Assembly: GCF_017254865.1 (NCBI RefSeq)
Contig: NZ_JAFKCV010000007.1
Coordinates: forward strand, 62,001 to 126,000
Direction of reading: 5' to 3'
Length of the DNA: 64,000 bases
Source: Bowmanella dokdonensis
GTDB taxonomy: Bacteria > Pseudomonadota > Gammaproteobacteria > Enterobacterales > Alteromonadaceae
Both the position numbers and the translations under genes were made by a program. The notes beneath the pieces are model-generated. The model searched no databases, was not told the origin of the DNA, and saw only the letters and a program-made list of their open reading frames with translations. Shown piece by piece: positions 38,164-46,707 of this stretch (position 1 is the first letter of the stretch; each line of letters starts with the position of its first letter).

Positions 38164-39327
38164 TCAGGGAGCCCGTCTGAAAATAAGCAGACAGAGCATA
38201 CCCGAGAGTAATCCCCAGAAAGCCGCCCCTACGCCGAGAAATGACAGGCCGGAGGCGGTGACCAGAAAGGTGATGATAGCCGCCTCCCGTTCATCTGCCT
38301 GCATGGTGGCCACACTCAGGCTGTTGGCAATGGTTCCGAACAAGGCCAGTCCGGCCAGGCTGAAGATCAGGGCCTGGGGAAAGGCGCTGAACAGGGTGAC
38401 TACGGTCGCTGCGCCAATGCCGGTCAGCAGGTAGAAGATACCTGCCCAGATCCCCGCCTGATAGCGTTTATCCGCATCGGGATGGGCTTCAGGTCCGGTA
38501 CAGATGGCCGCAGTGATGGCGGCCAGATTCAGGGCAAAGCCCCCCAGGGGCGCCAGCAGAAGAGAGGCCAGGCCGGTTCCGCTGATCAGGGGCGATACCG
38601 GCACCCGCTCATAGCCGCTGGCCCGCAGCGTCGCGATGCCGGGGATATTCTGTGAGGTCATAGTGACAATAAACAGCGGCAGTCCCACGCCAAGCACAAC
38701 CCCGAGATTGAATTCGGGCCAGACCCACACCGGCCGGCTTAAATGAAGCTCAAGGTGTTCAAACCGGATCAACTGGCCCTGCCAGGCCATCAGAAAGCCG
38801 GTGGCCAGGACCAATAAAATGGCATAGCGTGGCAGCCATCGCTTGCCCAGGATAAAAGCGATCAACATTGACCCCACCAGGGCAGGCTGTACCTGCAATG
38901 AGGTAAACACGGCCAGGCCAAACTGCACCAGAATACCAGCCAGCATGGCGCTGGCCAGGCTCAGCGGGATGCGGCGGATCAGCTTATCGAAAGTGCCGGT
39001 CAGGCCCACTGCCAGGATCAATACTGAACTGAACAGGAATGCGCCAATGGCCTGCTGGATGGGCACACCTATGAGGCTGGTGGCAAGCAGGGCGGCGCCA
39101 GGGGTCGACCATGCGGTAATGACCGGTGCCTTGTAATACCAGGAGAAACCGATGCAGGTCAGCCCCATCCCGATTCCCAGTGCCATGATCCAGGAGATAG
39201 TCATGGCTTCTGAAGCGCCTGCCGCCTGGGCGGCCTGAAAAACAATGGCCACCGAGCTGGCAAAACCCACCAGCACGGCCACAAAACCGGCGCTGAGGGT
39301 AGAGAGGTGCAAATTGAGACGAGGCAT
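38164..39327 (-). CDS. BenE-family benzoate/H+ symporter-like transporter
   Basis: About 387 residues and 12 membrane helices; SPLISGTGLASLLLAPLGGFALNLAAITAAICTGPEAHPD is the strongly conserved BenE block. It imports benzoate or another aromatic acid by proton symport. First gene of a two-gene operon with gntR. Start assignment is ambiguous: I chose the ATG at 39327, directly abutting one GntR operator, while an ATG ten codons upstream lies inside the other operator. Neither has a strong ribosome site. No aromatic-degradation genes are nearby. Confidence 0.88.
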   Translation of the reverse strand: MPRLNLHLSTLSAGFVAVLVGFASSVAIVFQAAQAAGASEAMTISWIMALGIGMGLTCIGFSWYYKAPVITAWSTPGAALLATSLIGVPIQQAIGAFLFSSVLILAVGLTGTFDKLIRRIPLSLASAMLAGILVQFGLAVFTSLQVQPALVGSMLIAFILGKRWLPRYAILLVLATGFLMAWQGQLIRFEHLELHLSRPVWVWPEFNLGVVLGVGLPLFIVTMTSQNIPGIATLRASGYERVPVSPLISGTGLASLLLAPLGGFALNLAAITAAICTGPEAHPDADKRYQAGIWAGIFYLLTGIGAATVVTLFSAFPQALIFSLAGLALFGTIANSLSVATMQADEREAAIITFLVTASGLSFLGVGAAFWGLLSGMLCLLIFRRAP

Positions 39328-39340
39328 AAATGTATACTTT
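39328..39340. promoter_or_regulatory. Probable GntR operator, proximal site
   Basis: AAATGTATACTTT, one base off a perfect palindrome, ends one base before the benE-like start codon; a bound repressor would cover the ribosome entry region. TGTATAC is the core recognised by many FCD-type GntR regulators, and gntR is the next gene of the operon. Confidence 0.6.
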
Positions 39341-39345
39341 AATAA

Positions 39346-39359
39346 AAATGTATACATTT
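39346..39359. promoter_or_regulatory. Probable GntR operator, distal site
   Basis: A perfect 14-base palindrome AAATGTATACATTT, centred about 18 bases from the proximal site, giving two tandem operators nearly two helical turns apart and suited to cooperative binding. Confidence 0.65.
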
Positions 39360-39399
39360 ATTCTAGCGAAAGAAATACTGCAGACAAGCAAAAAAGTAC

Positions 39400-39415
39400 A
39401 CCAATCGGATTAATC
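39400..39415. repeat. Solo end matching the MITE-like element
   Basis: ACCAATCGGATTAATC is identical to 16 bases of the terminal inverted repeat of the elements at 45857-45962 and 62721-62985. No second end is found here. It contributes the stop codon of the PAS-domain gene (TAA, 39410-39412 on the minus strand). Confidence 0.55.
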
Positions 39416-39796
39416 CAGCTTGATAAAGAATACCTGGTAAATCGTGTCGTCATCCGGGTCAAGGACGCTGGTCAGCACTTTGTAGCGGAATTCCTCACCA
39501 GCCTTGTTGGTGATGCTGGTCTCCATGCTGAGATTCTTCTCGCCACGCTCCCTGGCCAGTTCGGATTCCAACTCCCACTGGCTGGTAACCACTTTCTGGT
39601 AGACGGGATCGGGGTAGGCATTTGACCACCAGTGCTTTTTATCCGGTATATCGCTGAGATCGTAGCCGAGATCCTGAATAAAGGCCGGATTGAGATAAAG
39701 AATCTTATGGTTCAGAGGCTCCTCACCGCCGGCCTGTGCCAGCAACGCAGGAAAGGGCAGTGTCTCCAGATACTGCTGATATTGTGCGAGCTCCAT
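39410..39796 (-). CDS. Single PAS-domain protein
   Basis: 128 residues that form one PAS domain with no output domain: ILYLNPAFIQDLGYDLSDIPDKKHWWSNAYPDPVYQKVV followed by a beta-rich C-terminus with NLSMETSITNKAGEEFRYKVLTSVLDPDDD, similar to the PAC half. The N-terminal helix MELAQYQQYLETLPFPALLA is typical for such proteins. It presumably binds a ligand and modulates a separate partner. The gene is transcribed alone, and its stop is supplied by a repeat-end sequence. Confidence 0.75.
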   Translation of the reverse strand: MELAQYQQYLETLPFPALLAQAGGEEPLNHKILYLNPAFIQDLGYDLSDIPDKKHWWSNAYPDPVYQKVVTSQWELESELARERGEKNLSMETSITNKAGEEFRYKVLTSVLDPDDDTIYQVFFIKLD

Positions 39797-39877
39797 TTCA
39801 ATATCCTTCTGGTTATTATTTGAGCAATATTAGCGGAGAAAATGCCCGCCTGGCAACCGCCAGCAAAAAACAGGCGT

Positions 39878-40480
39878 TCAACCCGACAGGTTATCAGTCA
39901 GAACCGGGATCAGGGAAGCGGCCAGTAATATGGCCATGGCGATATTAAAGCAACGCAGCCGTCCCGGTGTCCGCAGCAGACTTTGCATGCGCGAGCCCAA
40001 CCACAGCCAGGTAAAGGTGCAGGGAGTGCCGAACAACAGGAAAAACAACGCGATAATCCCTACCTGAAGCTGATAATCCATTTGCGAGCTGGTGTAGGTC
40101 ACCACCGCACCCAGCACCATCATCCAGGCCTTGGGGTTGACCCATTGGAAGAGGGCGGCCTGTACAAAGCTGAAGGGCTTACGGGCTTCTACCTGTATGC
40201 TGGTGACCGGGGAAGAAGCGATTTTCCAGGCCAGAAAAAGCAGATAACTCGCACCTGCCCATTTCAGTACCTGATGCAGCACCGGGTAGTTCTCGAAGAG
40301 GCCGGCCATGCCCAGTCCGACCGCCAGAACCATCAATGGGAAGCCGATATTGATGCCGATCATATGCGGCAGGCTGCGCAGGATGCCGTGATTGACCCCC
40401 GAGGTCAGCATCATCAGGTTGTTGGGCCCCGGCGTGATGGAGGCAGAAACCACAAACAGAAACAGAGCCAGCCATTCCAT
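39878..40480 (-). CDS. LysE-family amino-acid exporter
   Basis: 200 residues with six membrane helices and the LysE/RhtB signature FVVSASITPGPNNLMMLTSGVNHG near the N-terminus. The start is the ATG at 40480; the frame extends 19 codons further upstream. It exports an amino acid or similar small metabolite; the substrate cannot be told. Its neighbour, thymidine kinase, ends 20 bases away in the same direction. Confidence 0.9.
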   Translation of the reverse strand: MEWLALFLFVVSASITPGPNNLMMLTSGVNHGILRSLPHMIGINIGFPLMVLAVGLGMAGLFENYPVLHQVLKWAGASYLLFLAWKIASSPVTSIQVEARKPFSFVQAALFQWVNPKAWMMVLGAVVTYTSSQMDYQLQVGIIALFFLLFGTPCTFTWLWLGSRMQSLLRTPGRLRCFNIAMAILLAASLIPVLTDNLSG

Positions 40481-40500
40481 AGTTACCCTTGTCCCTTTCC

Positions 40501-41079
40501 TTAATCCCAGACCAGTTTCTTGAAATGAGCCCGGCACATGGAAACATACTTGTCGTTGCCGCCCACGTCCACCTGGGCCCCTTCCTTGACCGCCTGGCCA
40601 AACTCGTCCATACGCACGACAAAGTTGGCTTTACGGCCGCAGTGACAGACAGTTTTCAGCTCCACTAACTTGTCCGCCCAGGCCATCAGATAATGGCTGC
40701 CCTCGAAGGTCTCGCCGGCAAAATCGGTGCGCAGGCCATAGGCCAGCACGGGAATTTTCAACTCATCCACGACAAAGGTCAGTTGCCGCACCTGCTCTTT
40801 GGTCAGAAACTGAGCTTCGTCGATAAACACGCAATCGATGCGCTGTTTGCGGTTAAGCGTATTGATCTGTTCCAGCAGATGGCTACCCTGGTTAAACAGG
40901 TGAGCATCGGCTTTAAGGCCGATGCGGGAGGCGACCAGTCCGGTGCCGAACCTGTTATCCAAAGCAGCAGTAAACAGCTCCACGTGCATGCCCCTTTCCT
41001 TGTAGTTATAAGCGGATTGCAGCAGAGAGGTGGACTTGCCGGCGTTCATCGCCGAGTAGTAAAAATAGAGTTGCGCCAT
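40501..41079 (-). CDS. tdk: Thymidine kinase (type II)
   Basis: 192 residues. P-loop [25 protein letters not shown] at the N-terminus, Walker [13 protein letters not shown], the lasso with zinc ligands [10 protein letters not shown] and CRAH at the C-terminus, and the thymidine-binding [22 protein letters not shown]. It phosphorylates salvaged thymidine to dTMP. Start taken at MAQLYFYY, the normal Tdk N-terminus; the frame runs on for 27 codons. Confidence 0.96.
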   Translation of the reverse strand: MAQLYFYYSAMNAGKSTSLLQSAYNYKERGMHVELFTAALDNRFGTGLVASRIGLKADAHLFNQGSHLLEQINTLNRKQRIDCVFIDEAQFLTKEQVRQLTFVVDELKIPVLAYGLRTDFAGETFEGSHYLMAWADKLVELKTVCHCGRKANFVVRMDEFGQAVKEGAQVDVGGNDKYVSMCRAHFKKLVWD

Positions 41080-41200
41080 GGCTTGCCAACTGTCGGATTC
41101 CAGCCGGATATTGTGCCTTGCCCGAAGACGAATGAGAAGCTGAAATAGGCCAAGCCGCAACCGGACGGCAATACCAGAGCCTCAGCCTGAGGCCCCTTTG

Positions 41201-42436
41201 CTACTCAGTCTCTCGCCGGGCTACCTTGTCGCCGTCTTCCAGGCCCGGACCTGGGTACAGAACCACCTGCTGGCCGGCCTCGATGCCTTCGAGAATTTGC
41301 GCCTTCGTCCCGTTGTTATGGCCCACTTTGACCCTGGTCAGATGCGCCCGTCCCTCTTTGACCTTGAAGACGGCCCAATCCTGACCCTCGCGAAGCAGAG
41401 CGCTGGAAGGGGCAGCCAGGGTTTGACTGTTCTCCCACACCACTATCCGGGCTTCCACCCGGTATCCGTGCCCCAGCTTTTTGCGCTGTGCAGGGGGATC
41501 GGTAAAACGGATAATGGCATTGACCCGCTGTTCTTCCACCCCCAACGCCGAATACTTGGTAAAGCCCCAGGGCTCAATCCGTTCAACGGTGCCGTTGAGT
41601 GGCTGTAAGCCGCCCCAATTGTCGATCACCACCCTATCACCGGTATCGATTTTGACCGCATCGGTGGAGAGCAATTCGACAATCACTTCCAGATCATTGT
41701 CGGTGTCGCCTATTTCCAAAATGGGGGTGCCGGCGGTGAGGGTGGTTTCACTTTCCTGCATCACTTGTAGGATACGTCCCGATACCGGGGCGGTGAGCGG
41801 TACGGTATTACTGTCAACCCCTGCTGCAGTCTGACCGGCACTGCTCTGATCCTGGTCAAAACTGATCAATCTGGCCCTGGCATTGGCAAGCTCTGCCTCG
41901 CGCATGGAGATGGCGGCTTTGGCCGTGTCCAAGGCCGCGCCGGCGGAACGGGCTTCTCTCACTGCCTGATCCCGTTGCGACTTGGTGGCAATGCCCTGGA
42001 CAAACAACTGCAGAATTCTTGTCTGGTCGGCATCGGCCAGTTCCTTGTCCGCCATCGCCCGGTTCAAATCGGCCCTGGCCATGCGCAGGGCGGCTTCGGC
42101 AGCGCCAATTGCGGCCCTGGCCTGCTCCCGGGTGCGGATATCCAGCAGCGAGGGGCTGATGGGAATGAGGCGTGCCAGCACAGTTTCCCCGCCAATTACT
42201 TCGTCCCCGGGCTCCGGCTCTACCCGCAGCAGGCGCCCGGCCACGGGGGCAGTGACCAGGTAGGCATCCCGCACCCGGGTACGGGCTTCCTCGTCGATGG
42301 TCACCAGCATGCTGGTTTCAGTGATTCGGCCCACATCCACCAGCGTGGGTCTGGGCCAGAAAGCATAAGCCACCAACAGCACAATCAGCAGTGCCGCAAT
42401 GAGGGTAAGCCAGATTCGGGAACGTCGTTTCGCCAT
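41201..42436 (-). CDS. HlyD/MacA-like periplasmic adaptor
   Basis: 411 residues: N-terminal membrane anchor (about 8-27), barrel and lipoyl half-motifs at about 60-95 and 210-250 flanking a helical hairpin (EQARAAIGAAEAALRMARADLNRAMAD...AISMREAELANARARL), then a C-terminal beta-rich adaptor domain. Last gene of a three-gene ABC export operon (ATPase, FtsX-type permease, adaptor), four bases after the permease stop. It would connect the inner-membrane pump to an outer-membrane channel, which is not encoded here. Confidence 0.92.
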   Translation of the reverse strand: MAKRRSRIWLTLIAALLIVLLVAYAFWPRPTLVDVGRITETSMLVTIDEEARTRVRDAYLVTAPVAGRLLRVEPEPGDEVIGGETVLARLIPISPSLLDIRTREQARAAIGAAEAALRMARADLNRAMADKELADADQTRILQLFVQGIATKSQRDQAVREARSAGAALDTAKAAISMREAELANARARLISFDQDQSSAGQTAAGVDSNTVPLTAPVSGRILQVMQESETTLTAGTPILEIGDTDNDLEVIVELLSTDAVKIDTGDRVVIDNWGGLQPLNGTVERIEPWGFTKYSALGVEEQRVNAIIRFTDPPAQRKKLGHGYRVEARIVVWENSQTLAAPSSALLREGQDWAVFKVKEGRAHLTRVKVGHNNGTKAQILEGIEAGQQVVLYPGPGLEDGDKVARRETE

Positions 42437-42440
42437 AAGG

Positions 42441-44804
42441 TCATTCTCGGGTCTTGAGGGCGGATACCAGATCCAGCCGGTTAATGTCTCGCTTTACCAG
42501 CGCCCCTGACAAGGTGGCGGCCAGCAGCACGGCCAGCGCAGCAGTGCCATAGCTGGCAGGGGAAAATTCTGTGGGCACCCGGTACAGATCCGTGCTGAAA
42601 CCGGCGGCTACGGCCAGGGAAAAATAATAGCCAAGGGCCGCGCCCAGCGGCAGCGCCAGCAACGTTATCAGGCCCAGTTCCCCAAGTAGCACAAAGCCAG
42701 TCTCGGTGCGGGTCAGTCCGATCACGCGCAGACTGGCCAGATCCCTGGCCCGCTCGGCAAATGCGATACGGGCGCTGTTGTATACAATACCGAAGGTAAT
42801 CACCGCCGCAATCAGGGCCATCACATAACGCATGGCGCCAGCCCCCGTGTCCATGACCTTTTTAAAGGCCCGGCGGCTGTCCTGTTGCAGACTGACGCCG
42901 GCCACCACCGGCATGTCCTTGAGCCGCCGGTACAGTTGCTGTCCCTGGCTGCTGTCAATTCGCAAATAGGCGCCGGACACCCGGTTTGGTTCCTTCATCA
43001 GCCGGTTGAGAGTCTCCAGTTGCATATAGGCCGGGGCTCCCATCAGGGTATCGGCCAGACCCGCCACGGATACTTCCAGTGTGGGGCGGCGACCTTCCCT
43101 GACATCCAGTATCATCTTCTGCCCGGCCTTCAGGTCGAGTTCGCCGGCCAGGGCGGTGGACAGTACTATGCCGTTTTCCGGCAGGGGGATGGCTTGCAAA
43201 GAGCTGTCCAGGGCACGAAACAGGCGCGGCTTTTCAGTCAGGGCCGTCACGGCTCCCCGGTAATGTTGGCGACCATTGTGCATGACGGCCGCCACAGTGC
43301 GAAAAGGCTCCACCTCTATGACACCCTTCATCCGCTTGAGTGCAAAAAGGGTCTTGTCGCCCAGGGGTTCCACAAATGTCACAGTGACATCGCTTCTGTC
43401 CAGCACCCCGAATGACAGATCGAGGGTCCTGTCAAATGCGCTCATCAGGCTGAGCATGGCCACAGACAACGCCATGCCCAGAGCGATACCCAGGATTGCC
43501 AGCAAGCCCCTAAGGGGCTGGCGAATCATATTGCGCAGTACCATCCGGGTAGGCTGGTCCAGCCATTTTCTCAGCCCGGGGCCAAAGGAAATGGTTTGGC
43601 TGAAGTTGGGAGGCGTGGGCGGACGCATGGCATCGGCCGGTGTCAGGGCAAAGACCCTGCGTAACACCAACACTCCACCGGCCGAGGCAGTCAGGACGCT
43701 GACGGTAAACCCTGTCACAAAGGCGGCAGGATCCACCCTGAACAACAGAAAAGGAAACTTGTAGTAAAGTTGGTAAAAGCCGCTCAGGCCCCGCCCGGCC
43801 AGCATACCAAGTGCGCAACCCAACAGGGCGCCGGTCAGGGCAATGACCAGCACGAATTTGAAATAGTGCAGGCCGACCTCCAGGCTGGTATAGCCGAAGG
43901 CCTTGAGCAGGCCTATTTGCTCCCGCTCGGCCTGAACCATTCTTGAGATCACTATGTATAACAAAAAGGCGGCGACCGAGAGAAAAATCGGCGGTACAGT
44001 GCGACTGGAGACCCTCAGCCCGGCGATTTCCTCGCTGATAAAGCGGTCGGACAAATGATCTTCCAGGCCATAGGCACCGGTCGCTCCATAAGGGGCAAGC
44101 AGCCGATCCAGTGAGTCGATAACGGCTTGCGGCCGGGCGTCTCTGGCGAGTGAGATCAGCGCTTCGTTAAAGGCGCCGTCCATATCGAAGGCCGCTGCCA
44201 GGGCCTCTTCGTTCATCCAGATGACGGCAAAACGGGCATCGTCCGGCACCAGTTCCCCCGGTGCTGTGGTATATAGGAACTCCGGCGCCTGTGCCAGACC
44301 CACAATATGGAATCGTCGTCTGGCCCCGTTCATCGTGGCAGAGAGGCTGTCACCCGGCTGCAGGTTATGTGCATGGGCAAAGGCTTCAAGCAGCAGGATT
44401 TCGTCCCGGTGGGACGGATTCAGAGGTCGGCCGGATGCCAGATAAAAGTCATTCAGTCTGGGGCTGCCGAACTCCGGCAAAGACACAGCCTGGGCCCGGA
44501 CAGGAACGGCCTGGTCTGGCAAGCTGATCAGCGCCGCGCCGTTTATGCGGCCCTGCACCGCGCTGATGCCGGGTAGCTCGACGATTTCGTCCAGCACATG
44601 CCGGGGGGAGCGCTTAACCGGGGCAAACAAATCCGCCAGCCGGTAACGTTCATAATAGGTGCGTTTGGTTTCGCCCAGGGAATTGACCAGGCCATCCATC
44701 ATCACCATCATCATGACGCCAAAAGCGATCACCAGCACTATGGCCAGTGCCTGGCCCTTGACCCGCCAGAGATCCCTGCCCAGCTTGCTGTCCAGCGGCT
44801 TCAT
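42441..44804 (-). CDS. ABC transporter permease, FtsX/MacB superfamily
   Basis: 787 residues with two FtsX-type permease halves: helix near 17-37, a large periplasmic domain, a three-helix block (about 275-385), a second soluble domain, and a terminal three-helix block (about 660-780, ending LVSALKTRE). The segment YKFPFLLFRVDPAAFVTGF is typical. It lacks its own ATPase domain and relies on the neighbouring nucleotide-binding protein. Probably exports a hydrophobic compound or lipoprotein-like substrate. Confidence 0.92.
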   Translation of the reverse strand: MKPLDSKLGRDLWRVKGQALAIVLVIAFGVMMMVMMDGLVNSLGETKRTYYERYRLADLFAPVKRSPRHVLDEIVELPGISAVQGRINGAALISLPDQAVPVRAQAVSLPEFGSPRLNDFYLASGRPLNPSHRDEILLLEAFAHAHNLQPGDSLSATMNGARRRFHIVGLAQAPEFLYTTAPGELVPDDARFAVIWMNEEALAAAFDMDGAFNEALISLARDARPQAVIDSLDRLLAPYGATGAYGLEDHLSDRFISEEIAGLRVSSRTVPPIFLSVAAFLLYIVISRMVQAEREQIGLLKAFGYTSLEVGLHYFKFVLVIALTGALLGCALGMLAGRGLSGFYQLYYKFPFLLFRVDPAAFVTGFTVSVLTASAGGVLVLRRVFALTPADAMRPPTPPNFSQTISFGPGLRKWLDQPTRMVLRNMIRQPLRGLLAILGIALGMALSVAMLSLMSAFDRTLDLSFGVLDRSDVTVTFVEPLGDKTLFALKRMKGVIEVEPFRTVAAVMHNGRQHYRGAVTALTEKPRLFRALDSSLQAIPLPENGIVLSTALAGELDLKAGQKMILDVREGRRPTLEVSVAGLADTLMGAPAYMQLETLNRLMKEPNRVSGAYLRIDSSQGQQLYRRLKDMPVVAGVSLQQDSRRAFKKVMDTGAGAMRYVMALIAAVITFGIVYNSARIAFAERARDLASLRVIGLTRTETGFVLLGELGLITLLALPLGAALGYYFSLAVAAGFSTDLYRVPTEFSPASYGTAALAVLLAATLSGALVKRDINRLDLVSALKTRE

Positions 44805-44811
44805 GCTGCTG

Positions 44812-45537
44812 TTACCATTGAATCTCCTCGGCTTCTTTTACCTGCGGATTTTGTTCAATGTCGCGGATATCACCATCGGCAAAACGGATGATTCTGTGGG
44901 CCATGGCTGCGGTGGCCGCCGCGTGCGTGACGATCATCACAGTGGTATCCAGCTTGCGATTAACGTCCTGCAAGACCCGCAACACGGCGCGGCCTGTTTC
45001 GCTGTCCAGAGCCCCTGTGGGCTCATCGCAGAAAAGCACCGTGGGTTGCTTGGCAATGGCCCGGGCGATGGCTACGCGCTGTTGTTCACCGCCGGAAAGT
45101 TCAGACGGAAAATGATCCAGGCGCTTTCCCAGTCCGACAATGGACAGGGCCTCGGCGGCGTTCATCGGATTCTCGGCGATCTCCGTGACCAGCTCGACAT
45201 TTTCCCTGGCGGTCAGGCTGGGCATCAGGTTGTAGAACTGGAAAACAAATCCCACATGATGTCGGCGGTAACGGGTCAGGCTGTCTTCGTCCTTGGCCGT
45301 GAGGTCCTGGTCGAAGAAATGCACCCGACCTTCGCTGGGCTGGTCCAGTCCACCAAGGATATTCAGCAGGGTGGATTTTCCGCTACCGGAAGGGCCGAGC
45401 AGCACCACCAGCTCACCTGCAGGTATTTCCACCGATACGCCGCGCAGGGCGTGCACAGCTGAGGGGCCTTCTCCATATACTTTGGTCAGTCCATGGGTAC
45501 GAAAGGCAGGTAAACGCTTATCCAAGGGTCTGGACAT
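44812..45537 (-). CDS. ABC transporter ATP-binding protein, MacB/LolD type
   Basis: About 241 residues: Walker [21 protein letters not shown], signature [16 protein letters not shown], Walker [14 protein letters not shown] and the H-loop MIVTHAA. The gene order with permease and adaptor is that of MacAB-type pumps. Start taken at the ATG for MSRPLDKR; a TTG nine codons upstream is possible. First gene of the operon. Confidence 0.95.
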   Translation of the reverse strand: MSRPLDKRLPAFRTHGLTKVYGEGPSAVHALRGVSVEIPAGELVVLLGPSGSGKSTLLNILGGLDQPSEGRVHFFDQDLTAKDEDSLTRYRRHHVGFVFQFYNLMPSLTARENVELVTEIAENPMNAAEALSIVGLGKRLDHFPSELSGGEQQRVAIARAIAKQPTVLFCDEPTGALDSETGRAVLRVLQDVNRKLDTTVMIVTHAAATAAMAHRIIRFADGDIRDIEQNPQVKEAEEIQW

Positions 45538-45856
45538 TAAGATGTGTCTCGGCCGTGAGAACAAAGATTAATTCAAAGCATAACAACTCCCTTCAGGGAC
45601 GAACATCCCTGTGGTTTGGTTGATTAGCCAAATACCGATGCAGATCAAGGAATACTGTCTGCAGCGCCCGTGAGAAAAAGGCGCGGGGAGATTAGATCAA
45701 TTTGTTATCCTGGTCGCTGGTACAAAGTTTGCTGCTTTGGCAAGGGGGTTACGTGCTCCAGTCCAGGCCCCAAACAGGGCGATAAGCTTGGCCGTTTCCC
45801 CTGTAAAAGGCCCTCGGGCAGCCTTATTTACCCCTATGGCGCTCTTTTATATAGTA

Positions 45857-45962
45857 ATACCAATCGGATTAATCTTTAGCGCCACTAGACCTTCATACGA
45901 GCGCCTTGGTATCGAACATTTTGTCTTTCGCTGAATGCACTGAAGATTAATCCGATTGGTAT
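45857..45962. mobile_element. MITE-like element, short copy (106 bp)
   Basis: Perfect 20-base terminal inverted repeats: ATACCAATCGGATTAATCTT at 45857-45876 and its complement at 45943-45962. The interior (from CGCCACTAGACC to CTGAATGCACT) is nearly identical to the right part of the 265-bp copy at 62721-62985; it lacks 159 bases present there. No transposase, so non-autonomous. No clear target-site duplication was found. Confidence 0.85.
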
Positions 45963-46027
45963 AAGGACACCCAAAGGCCGCTGAAGGTGGTGGCTGACCT
46001 TCCATGCCTTTTTTCCCATCGCCGGCT

Positions 46028-46195
46028 TCAGTTACTGCTGCGAAATACGCTTTGATACTCTGTTTTGCTGCCGGCAACAGCCAGCTTGGGCTGCAGCATA
46101 TCCATCAGCTTCATGATGGTCTGGTAAGCGTTCTTGTTGGCCTTGCCCTGAGCGGCAATGGGCTCGATACGTTGTTTGCTTCTTTTCACTGACAT
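46028..46195 (-). CDS. Possible small protein of 55 residues, hypothetical
   Basis: ATG to TGA encodes MSVKRSKQRIEPIAAQGKAN and continues through NKNAYQTIMKLMDMLQPKLAV to a short tail. It is basic, likely helical, and reads more like protein than the surrounding frames, but has only a weak ribosome site (AGAGAAT). It could be a fragment of a decayed gene. No family is recognised. Confidence 0.3.
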   Translation of the reverse strand: MSVKRSKQRIEPIAAQGKANKNAYQTIMKLMDMLQPKLAVAGSKTEYQSVFRSSN

Positions 46196-46707
46196 AATAA
46201 TTCTCTGATTGGTCCGGACCCGGATTTACCTCATTGACTGCATCATAATCCCATCGATGTCGCCAATAGGTATCGACCCTCTTGTATGGGTATTACACCC
46301 TGACAGGTCAGACGAGTGTGTCATTTACCAGCCAAGCCAGGTATGACAAGGCTTTTGCTGGTTCCGCGACGGTTTTTGCAAGAGGCGTCCATCTGGCTCT
46401 CAGGCTGTATTACCGACTTCATTGGTGTAAAGCCAAATTCGTGCCATGGCCTTTGGGCGGCTTCACGGCATCCGGAAATTTTTTCAACAAACTGCAGACC
46501 TTACCTGTCTTCAGCCTGGATACAACTGGGCTATCCCTTTCATAGTGGCGGGCTCCAGCAGTAAGAGTGGACAGGAAACTTGGTGCAGTTAATGCAGTAC
46601 CTTTTTTGGAGAGAGTTTGAGTGAGGTAAGGCCGCCGTCTTTTGCAGTACCTGTAGTGGTTTTCGAATCAGGAAAAAGATGTTCGAAAAATACAGTCAGG
46701 AGGTGCT

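Larger units (their letters stand above)
45538..46707. other. Gene-poor 1.1-kb intergenic stretch
   Basis: Between the ABC operon and the Gln/Arg-rich gene. It holds a 106-base MITE-like element (45857-45962) and one small possible minus-strand ORF (46028-46195). The rest, notably 46200-46700, has short frames on both strands that lack ribosome sites and family features, and it looks like degraded sequence; I see no recognisable gene, RNA or phage remnant. Confidence 0.5.

Noticed and set aside
46282-46564. Possible transposase or phage-gene remnant in overlapping short frames
   Set aside because: Frames differ on each strand, none has a ribosome site, and no domain fragment could be recognised.
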